7,745 nt of DNA, from the NCBI GenBank assembly GCA_028290345.1, contig JAQGKB010000172.1, positions 1 to 7,745 of the forward strand, in the 5' to 3' direction. This DNA comes from Hyphomicrobiales bacterium. GTDB taxonomy: Bacteria; Pseudomonadota; Alphaproteobacteria; Rhizobiales; Devosiaceae. Both the position numbers and the translations under genes were made by a program. The notes beneath the pieces were generated by a model. It ran no database searches. It saw only the letters and a list, made by a program, of their open reading frames with translations, and was not told where the DNA came from. Positions 1-6,884 of this stretch are shown piece after piece; the stretch's first letter is position 1, and the number at the start of each line of letters is the position of its first letter.

Positions 1-5
1 ATCAT
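1..5 (-). CDS. Start codon of a further minus-strand gene, product unknown (partial)
   Basis: ATG at 5-3 is followed by AT, so the second residue is Ile or Met. The call rests only on the start codon, the AGGAGA five bases upstream and the same strand and close spacing as the operon. By context it could be the missing substrate-binding protein or another purine-catabolism enzyme such as a deaminase, but nothing in the sequence decides this. Confidence 0.45.
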
Positions 6-10
6 GCGTC

Positions 11-16
11 TCTCCT
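11..16 (-). promoter_or_regulatory. Strong ribosome binding site for a gene running off the left edge
   Basis: On the minus strand AGGAGA sits five bases before ATG at position 5. It is the best Shine-Dalgarno in the window, in the 31-base gap after permease 2. No terminator hairpin lies in that gap, so the operon probably continues. Confidence 0.6.
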
Positions 17-36
17 GAAGTCTTATTGGTTGGATT

Positions 37-960
37 TTAACTGGACGGAAGGAAGGGTTTGCCGAGGCATGCCGGGGCGTTGCCCCCGGCCGATTTGCTC
101 ATTGAAATAATGGCGAGCACCACCACCGTGGCGAGGTAGGGCACGGCGGCCCAGACCTCCGAAGGCAGGAACGAGGTTCCCGAGGCCTTCGAATAGAGCT
201 CCAGCGTGCCGAGCAGGCCGAAGAAATACGCGCCCGCCAGCAGCCAATATGGCCGCCAGCCGGCGAAAACCACCAGCGCGATGGCGATCCAGCCGCGACC
301 GCCGGTCAGCCCTTCGGCCCACTGGGGAGTGAGCACGAGTGGAAAATAGGCGCCGCCGATACCCGCCATCGCACCGCCGAAGGCGACGGCCGCATAGCGC
401 ACGCCCTTGACCGAATAGCCGATCGAATGGGCGGAAAGATCGTTCTCGCCGACCGCCCTGAGGATGAGGCCGCCGCGCGTCTTTCTCAGGAACCAGGCGA
501 CGACGATCACCATGACGAACGAGAAGTAAACCAGCGGCGAATACCCGAACAGCACCCGCCAATAGGCATCCTTGGCCAGCGCATCGGGAAACACCGATGC
601 AAAGATCGGGATGGCGCGGCCCGAAAACCCTCGCCCGATCAGCGACGAGATGCCTCCTCCGAAAATCGTCAGCGCCAGCCCGGTCGCGACCTGGTTCGCC
701 GACAGGGAAATGGTGAGAAATGCGAAGATCATCGAAGCGGCAGATGCCGCTGCGGCGGCGACAACAACTGCCAGCCAGGGATTGCCGGTAATATCCACGG
801 TCGCAAAGGCTGCGATGGCGCCCACCAGCATCATGCCTTCGACGCCAAGATTGAGCACACCACTTTTCTCGGTGATCAGTTCACCCAGGCCCGCAAAGAG
901 GATTGGCGTCGAGGCGCCGACGACCGTGACCATGACGGCAATGATATAAGCCAGGCTCAT
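37..960 (-). CDS. Nucleoside/BMP-type ABC importer permease 2 (YufQ-like, BPD_transp_2 family)
   Basis: This is the second membrane half of the importer, 307 residues, normal for the shorter permease of this pair. Hydrophobic stretches lie at about 4-26, 40-56, 62-85, 89-108, 143-157, 188-210, 223-235, 238-251 and 272-287. Family landmarks are GELITEKSGVLNLGVEGMMLVGA (26-48, with NLGVEG at 37-42 matching NIGAEG of its partner), the coupling-loop region LILRAVGENDLSAHSIG (165-181), and TGGRGWIAIALVVFAGW (219-235). The C-terminal APACLGKPF is also seen in relatives from memory. ATG 960 overlaps the previous stop by four bases, with GGAG six bases upstream (970-967). The stop is TAA at 39-37. 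It should act with the ATPase and permease 1, and with an extracytoplasmic binding protein that is not encoded here. Confidence 0.93.
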   Translation of the reverse strand: MSLAYIIAVMVTVVGASTPILFAGLGELITEKSGVLNLGVEGMMLVGAIAAFATVDITGNPWLAVVVAAAAASAASMIFAFLTISLSANQVATGLALTIFGGGISSLIGRGFSGRAIPIFASVFPDALAKDAYWRVLFGYSPLVYFSFVMVIVVAWFLRKTRGGLILRAVGENDLSAHSIGYSVKGVRYAAVAFGGAMAGIGGAYFPLVLTPQWAEGLTGGRGWIAIALVVFAGWRPYWLLAGAYFFGLLGTLELYSKASGTSFLPSEVWAAVPYLATVVVLAIISMSKSAGGNAPACLGKPFLPSS

Positions 961-2057
961 GCTCCGCTCCGGACAGGCTGGACATCCTTGGCCGGCGCCG
1001 CCGAGACGACGCGCAGCCGATAGCGGACGAGGATGTCGCTGGCCAAGAGGAAGAACAGCATCATGGCCTGGAAGATGCCCTTCGAGGCATTCGGCAATTG
1101 CAGCGCGCTCTGCGCAATATCTCCGCCCACATAGGTGATGGCCAGGACGATGCCCGCGACGATCACCCCCAGCGGATTGAGCCGTCCGAGGAACGCCACG
1201 ATGATGGCGGTGAACCCGTAATTGGAGGGAAAGCCTAGCGACATCTGCTGGAAAGGCCCAGTAACCTCGAAGATACCCGCCAGCCCGGCCAGCCCGCCGC
1301 TAAGCAGGAACACCAACCATATGGTGCGCTTCTGCGAAAACCCGCCATAGCGCGCCGCCTGCGGCGCAGATCCCACAACCCGCACCTGAAAGCCAAACAC
1401 CGAACGGCTCATCACCACCCACATGATCACGGCGATGATCAAGGTCAGCGCCACGCCCCAATGCACGATCGTGCCTGGGATCAGCGTCGGCATGGTCTGG
1501 TCGGCCGTGACCAACGCGGTCTGCGGGAAGCTGAAGCCGCTCGGATCTTTCCAAGGTCCGGTGACCAGGAAATTCAGCAGATGTATGGCCACGTAGGTCA
1601 TCATCAGGCTCGACAGCGTCTCGTTGACGTTGAAGCGCGTGCGCAGCACGGCTGGGATCGCCCCATAGGCCGCGCCGCCGATGAAACCGGCGACCAGCAT
1701 CGTCGGCAAAATCCAGAACCCGGTGTAGTTCTGCGTCAGCAGCCCCACGCCGGTCCCCGCGAGGGCGCCGACGACATACTGGCCTTCCGCGCCAATATTC
1801 CAGATCGCGGCGCGATTGCCGAACGCCAAGCCAACGCCGATAAGGATCAGCGGCGAGGCCTTGATCGCCACTTCCTGCCATTTGATCGGGTTGAGGATCG
1901 GCGTGAGGAAGACTTCCTTCACCGCCCCCAAGCCGTTGTAGCCGATAAGCGAGAAGATGATCGCACCAACGATCATGGTCAAAAGCACCGCCGCCACCGG
2001 GGTGACATAGAGCATCAACCGGCTGGGTTCTCGACGCTTTTCAAGCTTAAGACGCAT
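957..2057 (-). CDS. Nucleoside/BMP-type ABC importer permease 1 (YufP-like, BPD_transp_2 family)
   Basis: This inner-membrane permease forms half of the import channel. From ATG 2057 it has 366 residues. A basic cytoplasmic start (MRLKLEKRRE) is followed by hydrophobic segments at roughly 15-38, 67-80, 93-107, 114-137, 148-165, 198-216, 245-265, 280-310 and 327-345. Family landmarks are WNIGAEGQ (86-93), FNVNETLSSLMM (142-153), the cytoplasmic coupling loop VRVVGSAPQAARYGGF (225-240), and AIIVAFLGRLNPLG (284-297). ATG 2075 would add six residues (MPWSSF) but lacks a good ribosome binding site; ATG 2057 has GGAG at the right distance and overlaps the ATPase stop by 11 bases (ATGCGTCTTAA). The stop overlaps the next permease as ATGA (960-957). 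The tail after 350 is polar and variable. The pair of unlike permeases points to the nucleoside branch rather than the sugar branch. Confidence 0.93.
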   Translation of the reverse strand: MRLKLEKRREPSRLMLYVTPVAAVLLTMIVGAIIFSLIGYNGLGAVKEVFLTPILNPIKWQEVAIKASPLILIGVGLAFGNRAAIWNIGAEGQYVVGALAGTGVGLLTQNYTGFWILPTMLVAGFIGGAAYGAIPAVLRTRFNVNETLSSLMMTYVAIHLLNFLVTGPWKDPSGFSFPQTALVTADQTMPTLIPGTIVHWGVALTLIIAVIMWVVMSRSVFGFQVRVVGSAPQAARYGGFSQKRTIWLVFLLSGGLAGLAGIFEVTGPFQQMSLGFPSNYGFTAIIVAFLGRLNPLGVIVAGIVLAITYVGGDIAQSALQLPNASKGIFQAMMLFFLLASDILVRYRLRVVSAAPAKDVQPVRSGA

Positions 2058-3606
2058 GAAGCTGCTCCATGGCATGAGCCGTGGCGTTGGGATCGCCGTG
2101 CACGCCCCCCATCAACAGCCCGATCTCTTCGATGCTGGCCTCCCCGGCTTTGAGCACGCGGCTCAGCCGCCCCTCATTGATGACCGCCATGGTGTCGCAA
2201 AGCGTCAGCAGTTCGTCGAGGTCCTGCGAGATCACCACGATGGCCGAGCCTTCGGCAGCAAGGTCGACCAGCGCCTGGTGGATCGCAGCCGCCGCGCCTG
2301 CGTCGACACCCCATGTGGGCTGCGACACCACCAGCACGGTGGGCCTTTGCAGGATTTCCCGGCCCATGATGTACTTTTGCAGATTGCCCCCCGAAAGCGA
2401 TCCGGCGGTGGCCTCCACGCCTTGGGCCTTGACCCCGAATTCCGCGATCACGCGCCCCGTATAAGCCTTGGCCAAGCCGGGCCGGATCAGGCCCGATACC
2501 ACCATCTTCAGCCGATCGCGGGCGGTGAGCACCGAATTGTCGCTGAGGCTGAAATCGGGAACCGCTGCGTGCCCGTTGCGCTCTTCGGGCACCGAGGCGA
2601 GCCCCTTGAGCCGCCGCTGCTTGGCGTTCAACCGACCCAGCCAAATGCCATCGAGAGTGATGGCCTCGCCGTCATTGCCGACCACCTCGCCGCTCAACGC
2701 CAGCAGCAGCGCGTTTTGGCCGTTGCCGGCAACACCGGCTATTCCGAAGATCTCGCCGGCCCGCACCGAAAAACTGACATTGTCGATGGCGATGCCGAAT
2801 TCCCCGACCGGCGGCACGCTCAGCTTGTTGACCACGAACTTTGCTTCACCGAGCGTCCGCCCTGCCGGCTTGACGATATCCTTGAGGCTGCCGCCGATCA
2901 TCTTTTCGGCCATCGAGCGCGAGGTCTCTTGCCGTGGGTCGCAGGTATCGACCAGCTTGCCGCCGCGCAGGATCGTCGCCGTATCGCACAGCGCCTTGAT
3001 CTCGTGTAATTTGTGCGAAATGTAGAGAATTGCGCAGCCTTCGCTGGCCAATTTGCGCAGCGTATCGAAGAGCTGCGACACCTCCTGCGGAGTGAGCACG
3101 GAGGTAGGCTCATCCATGATCAGCAGTTTTGGATTGAGCAGCAGCGCCCGCACGATCTCGATGCGCTGGCGCTCCCCCACTGACAACGTCGAGACCACGC
3201 GATGCGGCTCGAGGTTCAGCCCGTAGGTGGTCATCACCTCGCGAATCTTGGCTTCGAGGTCACGCGCGGCGATCTTGCTGTCCATGCCCAGCGCGATATT
3301 CTCTAGCACCGTCATCGCCTCGAACAGCGAAAAGTGCTGGAAAACCATGCCGATGCCGAGCTTTCGCGCCTCGCGCGGATTGTGGATGGTGACCGGGGCC
3401 CCGTTCCAACGGATTTCGCCGGCATCGGGCTGCATGATGCCGTAGATCATCTTGACGAGGGTGGATTTGCCCGCACCGTTTTCACCAAGCAACGCATGAA
3501 TTTCGCCAGGTCGCACGGCAAAGCTGACGTGATCATTGGCAAGAACGCCCGGAAAGCTTTTGGTTATTCCAATCAGTTCCAGTCGCAGCGGCAGATTAGC
3601 GTCCAT
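2047..3606 (-). CDS. Nucleoside/BMP-type ABC importer, double ATP-binding subunit (YufO/NupA-like)
   Basis: This cytoplasmic ATPase powers import through the two permeases that follow. The 519 residues form two fused nucleotide-binding domains. Domain 1 (about 8-245) is complete: Walker A GENGAGKST at 41-49, Q-loop VFQHF at 88-92, signature LSVGE at 141-145, Walker B LLIMDEPT at 161-168, and switch His in ISHKL at 196-200. Domain 2 (about 256-500) has a degenerate Walker A (GVAGNGQN, 291-298, no Lys-Ser/Thr), a good signature LSGGN (404-408), Gln429 in SQPT in place of the catalytic Glu, and Gln461 in ISQDLDE in place of the switch His. This asymmetry and the GVxGNGQ motif are typical of the sugar and nucleoside (CUT2/BMP) ATPases, so the domain is probably non-hydrolytic by design rather than decayed. 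ATG 3606 has AGGGG six bases upstream (3617-3613) inside xdhC. Purine nucleosides or bases are the inferred cargo; sugars remain possible on family alone. Confidence 0.93.
   Translation of the reverse strand: MDANLPLRLELIGITKSFPGVLANDHVSFAVRPGEIHALLGENGAGKSTLVKMIYGIMQPDAGEIRWNGAPVTIHNPREARKLGIGMVFQHFSLFEAMTVLENIALGMDSKIAARDLEAKIREVMTTYGLNLEPHRVVSTLSVGERQRIEIVRALLLNPKLLIMDEPTSVLTPQEVSQLFDTLRKLASEGCAILYISHKLHEIKALCDTATILRGGKLVDTCDPRQETSRSMAEKMIGGSLKDIVKPAGRTLGEAKFVVNKLSVPPVGEFGIAIDNVSFSVRAGEIFGIAGVAGNGQNALLLALSGEVVGNDGEAITLDGIWLGRLNAKQRRLKGLASVPEERNGHAAVPDFSLSDNSVLTARDRLKMVVSGLIRPGLAKAYTGRVIAEFGVKAQGVEATAGSLSGGNLQKYIMGREILQRPTVLVVSQPTWGVDAGAAAAIHQALVDLAAEGSAIVVISQDLDELLTLCDTMAVINEGRLSRVLKAGEASIEEIGLLMGGVHGDPNATAHAMEQLHAS
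2065..2068 (-). promoter_or_regulatory. Ribosome binding site deciding the first permease start
   Basis: GGAG on the minus strand lies seven bases before ATG 2057. It is inside the first codons of the longer alternative starting at ATG 2075, which has no comparable site, so 2057 is preferred. Confidence 0.6.
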
Positions 3607-4462
3607 TTGCGGCCCCTGAAACTTTGTCGTCCAGCGTCGCGCTCACATCTTTGACTTCCCGCCAGCCAATGTGGACCATAATTTCCGCCGCCGCCAGCGC
3701 CGCGATAACCTCTGGACGTTTGTCCCCAGTTCCAGCACCGCCGATGGGAAGGACCAGCTTCTCCAAACGGGCCGGATCGCCGCCCTCGCCCCGGTACCAG
3801 CTTGAAAACTTTGCCCGTTTGGTCGTTGAGCCCACCATGCCGACATAAGGGCTATCCGCCCGCCGCAGCGCTTCCTCGGCGATCAGAAAATCCAGCGCGT
3901 GGTCGTGGGTGAGAATGACATAGGCGCTGCCCTTCGGAGCATTGCGCACCACTGCCTCCGGCATGGCGACGGCCTTGGCCTCGACGCTCTCCGGCAAGCC
4001 GGCAAGTTCCTCCGGGCGGGTGTCGATGACGTGGGTTTTCACCGGCAGCAGCGCCAGAGCATGCGCCAAGGCATGCCCGACATGGCCCGCGCCGAAGACG
4101 TAGACATGCGGCTCGGCGGCATCCTCGGCCGTTAGCCGCGCGATGAGGGTCTCGACCTTCGCCGTGTCGGCAACCGACATGCCGACCAGCACCCGGCCGC
4201 CGCAGCATTGCCCGATTTCGGGGCCGAGCGGAATATCGAGTTCATCGCCCGACAGCCCCTCGCGCATCACCTGCCGGCTGCGGTCGATGACCATGTATTC
4301 GAGGGCCCCACCGCCGATGGTGCCGAGAATTTCGCTAGGACCGATCAGCATGAACGTGCCCGCCGCGCGCGGGCTGGAGCCTTTGACGGCCAAGAGCTCG
4401 GCGCAGATGGCGAGGGGATTGCGCGCAACGAATTCGGAAATGTCCGTCGCCCGCACGATCAT
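3596..4462 (-). CDS. xdhC: XdhC family molybdenum-cofactor chaperone for xanthine dehydrogenase
   Basis: XdhC binds molybdenum cofactor, supports its sulfuration, and inserts it into XdhB; it is not part of the finished enzyme. The product is 288 residues. The N-terminal XdhC/CoxI domain shows GSSPR (28-32), TIGGGALE (48-55) and PEIGQCCGGR (81-90) with the conserved cysteine pair 86-87. A C-terminal Rossmann domain starts at VFGAGHVG (122-129) and includes DTRPEE (147-152), THDHALD (185-191), GMVGSTTKRAKF (208-219) and PIGGAGTGDKRPEVIA (239-254). Residue 238 before PIG is Leu; from memory many relatives have Cys there. ATG 4462 is the first codon of the conserved region and overlaps the short bridging frame. 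The TAA stop lies 11 bases inside the next gene (overlap ATGGACGCTAA), which ties enzyme maturation to transporter expression. Confidence 0.95.
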   Translation of the reverse strand: MIVRATDISEFVARNPLAICAELLAVKGSSPRAAGTFMLIGPSEILGTIGGGALEYMVIDRSRQVMREGLSGDELDIPLGPEIGQCCGGRVLVGMSVADTAKVETLIARLTAEDAAEPHVYVFGAGHVGHALAHALALLPVKTHVIDTRPEELAGLPESVEAKAVAMPEAVVRNAPKGSAYVILTHDHALDFLIAEEALRRADSPYVGMVGSTTKRAKFSSWYRGEGGDPARLEKLVLPIGGAGTGDKRPEVIAALAAAEIMVHIGWREVKDVSATLDDKVSGAANGR

Positions 4463-4545
4463 GCCGCCACCCCCTCCCCGGCCCTCCCCACAAGGGGGAG
4501 GGTGGAGGAAGAAAGAGTTACTGTGGCCAGCGCTGTCGCCGTCAT
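4459..4545 (-). CDS. Putative 28-codon ORF bridging xdhB and xdhC
   Basis: This is the counterpart of the short frame between xdhA and xdhB. Its ATG at 4545 overlaps the xdhB stop as ATGA (4545-4542). It reads through the gap and its hairpin repeat, and its TGA (4461-4459) overlaps the xdhC start as ATGA (4462-4459). The product would be MTATALATVT followed by serines and a translated repeat (LPLVGRAGEGVAA). The only ribosome binding site is a weak GAGG about ten bases upstream, so it would depend on ribosomes ending xdhB. No protein function is expected. Its plausible role is translational coupling and melting of the hairpin that covers the xdhC ribosome binding site. It may be chance. Confidence 0.3.
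   Translation of the reverse strand: MTATALATVTLSSSTLPLVGRAGEGVAA
4467..4505. repeat. G/C hairpin repeat between xdhB and xdhC
   Basis: An 8-base perfect stem, CCCTCCCC (4482-4489) and GGGGAGGG (4495-4502), encloses a 5-base loop. A second C-rich block (4467-4479) can pair instead with 4495-4505 over about 11 bases with a 2-base bulge. On the transcribed strand this gives one C-rich arm and two competing G-rich arms, the nearer-to-xdhC one being its ribosome binding site. The sequence differs from the xdhA-xdhB element, so it is a separate family. Such short G/C palindromes are common in Hyphomicrobiales gaps. There is no U-run, so it is not a terminator. Confidence 0.7.
4470..4479 (-). promoter_or_regulatory. 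xdhC ribosome binding site located inside the repeat
   Basis: On the minus strand the purine run GGGGAGGGGG ends seven bases before ATG 4462. It is the only Shine-Dalgarno-like sequence for xdhC, and it is one arm of the hairpin repeat. Its access could therefore depend on folding or on passing ribosomes. Confidence 0.5.
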
Positions 4546-6884
4546 CGTTTGCCGGCCTCGCGGCGCAGGCGCTCGACGCCCATCAGCACTCGCTCCGGCG
4601 TTATCGGCGTGTCGAGGCGCGGCGCGACCTTGTAGTCGGCGACGCTCGCTACCGCCATCGACAGCGCCTCGACCACCGAGAGCGCCAGCATGATCGGCGG
4701 CTCGCCGACGGCCTTAGAGCGGCCAACGGTCTCTTCGGGATTGACCGACCATTCCGCAAGCTTGACATTGAAAATCGGCGGTACGTCGGAGGCGAGCGGG
4801 ATCTTGTAGGTGGAGGGCGCATGCGTCCGCAGTTGCCCCTTGGCGTCCCACACTAGTTCCTCGGTCGTCAGCCAGCCCATGCCCTGAATGAACCCGCCTT
4901 CGATCTGCCCCAGATCGATCGCCGGATTCAGCGACTTGCCGGCATCGTGCAGGATATCCACGCGGTCCACGGTATATTCGCCGGTCAGCGTATCGATGCT
5001 GACTTCGGATGCGGACGCGCCATAGGCAAAGTAGAAGAACGGCGTGCCCTTGCCGGCCGCGCGGTCCCAATGAATGTTGGGGGTTTTGTAGAACCCGGCC
5101 GCGGAAAGCTGCACCCGGCTCATATAGGCCGACGCGACCAGTTCGCCGAATTCGATAAATTGCTTGCCCGCCTGTACGCCGCCCCCCACCCAGATGACTT
5201 CAGCCGGCGTGACCTCGTACATCTGGGCTGCATGAGCCAGCAGTCGCTCCTTGATCTGCCTCGCGGCATCCAGCGCCGCCATGCCGTTGAGATCGGTACC
5301 CGAGGACGCGGCCGTTGCCGAAGTGTTCGGCACCTTGCCGGTGGTGGTGGCGTTGATCTTCACCCGCTCGACGTCCACCCCGAACGCATCGGCCAGAACC
5401 TGCGCCACCTTGATGTAGAGCCCCTGCCCCATCTCGGTGCCGCCATGGCTGAGATGGATCGAACCGTCGCGATAGACATGCACCAGCGCCCCGCCCTGAT
5501 TGTACCAGGTGGCGGTGAACGAGATGCCGAACTTCACCGGCGTCAGCGCGATGCCCTTCTTGATCACCTTCGAGGTCTTGTTGAAGGCGATGACCGCCGC
5601 GCGCCGCCGCTGGTAGTCCGATGACGCTTCGAGCTCATCGACTACGCGGTGGATGATATTGTCGGTCACCGTCTGGTGGTAGGGGGTCACATTGCGGTCG
5701 GTGGTGCCGTAGAAATTGGCCTTGCGGATCTCAAGTGGATCCTTGCCGAGGTCGTAGGCGATATCCTCGATCCAGCGCTCGCACGCAACCATGCCCTGCG
5801 GCCCGCCGAAACCGCGGAAAGCGGTGTTCGAGACAGTGTTGGTGTAAAGCGGTAGCGAGTTCACCTTCACCGCCGGATAAAAATACGAATTATCGCAGTG
5901 GAACAGCGCCCTATCGCTCACCGGCCCGGTAAGGTCGGACGAAAAGCCGCCGCGCGCTGCGTAGGTCGCGGTGACGGCTTCGATCATGCCGTCGTCATTG
6001 TAGCCGACATCGTAGCTGACCACGAAATCGTGCCGTTTGCCGGTCGCGATCATATCGTCGTCTCGGTCCGGGCGAATCTTGACCGCTCGCTTCCACTTCT
6101 TCGCCGCCAGCGCGGCGACGCAGGCAAAAAGGTTGCCCTGCGTTTCCTTGCCGCCGAAGCCGCCGCCCATGCGGCGTACATTGACCGTCACCGAGTGCTG
6201 TGGAATCCCGAGCACCGCGCCGACCATCGACTGGATCTCGCTGGGGTGTTGGCTGGATGCATAGAGCGTGACGTCTTCGTCCTCGCCCGGAATGGCCAGC
6301 GAAATCTGGCCTTCCAGGTAGAAGTGGTCCTGCCCGCCTATCGCGATGCGGCCCTTCACCCGGCGTTGCGCCTTGGCCATGCCCGCGGCCACATCGCCGC
6401 GCTCGAGCTTTAGCGGCGGGGTAACCAACTTGCCGCCGGCGGCAATCGCCGCATCGATGTCGAGCGCAAACGGCAGGTCGCGATATTCGACCTTCGCCAG
6501 CCGCGCCGCCCGTCGGGCCGCATCGCGAGTTTCGGCGACGACCGCGAACATCGGCTGGCCGTAGAACTGCACCACGCCGGGCGCAAAGATCGGCTCGTCA
6601 TGCAGATGCGATGGGCTGACGTCGTTGACGCCGGGAATGTCCTCTTCCGCAAGCACCCCGATGACGCCCGGCGCATTGCGCACAGCATCGAGGTCCATCG
6701 ATACGATCTCGGCATGTGCCCGCTCCGAGAGGCCGAGATAGGCATGAACCGTGCCCTCGGGCTCGACCATGTCGTCAATGTATTCGGCGGTGCCAGCAAC
6801 GTGCTTCGGCCCGGAATCGTGCGGGTGGCTGACATGAACGCGCGGGGCGAGTTCGGCCGGAGCCATAGGGGATTGCTTGTTCAT
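4542..6884 (-). CDS. xdhB: Xanthine dehydrogenase large subunit XdhB (molybdopterin-binding, catalytic)
   Basis: This is the catalytic subunit that hydroxylates hypoxanthine to xanthine and xanthine to urate at a molybdenum cofactor; it is a cytoplasmic partner of XdhA. The product has 780 residues, normal for bacterial XdhB. The a/b hammerhead domain covers about 25-135 and the molybdopterin-binding domain about 145-690, with its last part to about 755. Active-site residues known from bovine and Rhodobacter XDH can be matched: Gln185 in GGQDHFYLE, Glu247 in GGGFGGKE, Arg357 in TAFRGFGGPQ, Phe456 in KFGISFT, Phe598 in GFYKTPN and Glu728 in KAVGEPP. GGTEMGQGL at 481-489 is the usual cofactor-contact loop. 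Arg357 together with Glu247 favours purine substrates over aldehydes, so I call xanthine dehydrogenase rather than aldehyde oxidase. I chose ATG 6884 because GGGGG lies seven bases upstream and the GTG at 6914 is inside the repeat. The gene looks intact. Confidence 0.97.
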   Translation of the reverse strand: MNKQSPMAPAELAPRVHVSHPHDSGPKHVAGTAEYIDDMVEPEGTVHAYLGLSERAHAEIVSMDLDAVRNAPGVIGVLAEEDIPGVNDVSPSHLHDEPIFAPGVVQFYGQPMFAVVAETRDAARRAARLAKVEYRDLPFALDIDAAIAAGGKLVTPPLKLERGDVAAGMAKAQRRVKGRIAIGGQDHFYLEGQISLAIPGEDEDVTLYASSQHPSEIQSMVGAVLGIPQHSVTVNVRRMGGGFGGKETQGNLFACVAALAAKKWKRAVKIRPDRDDDMIATGKRHDFVVSYDVGYNDDGMIEAVTATYAARGGFSSDLTGPVSDRALFHCDNSYFYPAVKVNSLPLYTNTVSNTAFRGFGGPQGMVACERWIEDIAYDLGKDPLEIRKANFYGTTDRNVTPYHQTVTDNIIHRVVDELEASSDYQRRRAAVIAFNKTSKVIKKGIALTPVKFGISFTATWYNQGGALVHVYRDGSIHLSHGGTEMGQGLYIKVAQVLADAFGVDVERVKINATTTGKVPNTSATAASSGTDLNGMAALDAARQIKERLLAHAAQMYEVTPAEVIWVGGGVQAGKQFIEFGELVASAYMSRVQLSAAGFYKTPNIHWDRAAGKGTPFFYFAYGASASEVSIDTLTGEYTVDRVDILHDAGKSLNPAIDLGQIEGGFIQGMGWLTTEELVWDAKGQLRTHAPSTYKIPLASDVPPIFNVKLAEWSVNPEETVGRSKAVGEPPIMLALSVVEALSMAVASVADYKVAPRLDTPITPERVLMGVERLRREAGKR

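Noticed and set aside
2058..2075. Longer permease 1 starting at ATG 2075
   Set aside because: It has no good ribosome binding site, and the GGAG that serves ATG 2057 would lie inside its coding sequence.
2736..2836. Decay of the second nucleotide-binding domain of the ATPase
   Set aside because: The missing Walker A Lys, catalytic Glu and switch His match the usual state of domain 2 in this transporter family, and the frame is intact.
2056..3009. Long plus-strand open frame (317 codons) opposite the ATPase gene
   Set aside because: It is antisense to a gene with complete ABC motifs, has no recognisable domain and is rich in Arg, His, Asp and Gln, as expected from the reverse strand of GC-rich coding DNA.
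4143..4856. Plus-strand open frame across the xdhB-xdhC junction
   Set aside because: It is opposite two well-supported genes, low in complexity and explained by scarcity of stops in GC-rich DNA.
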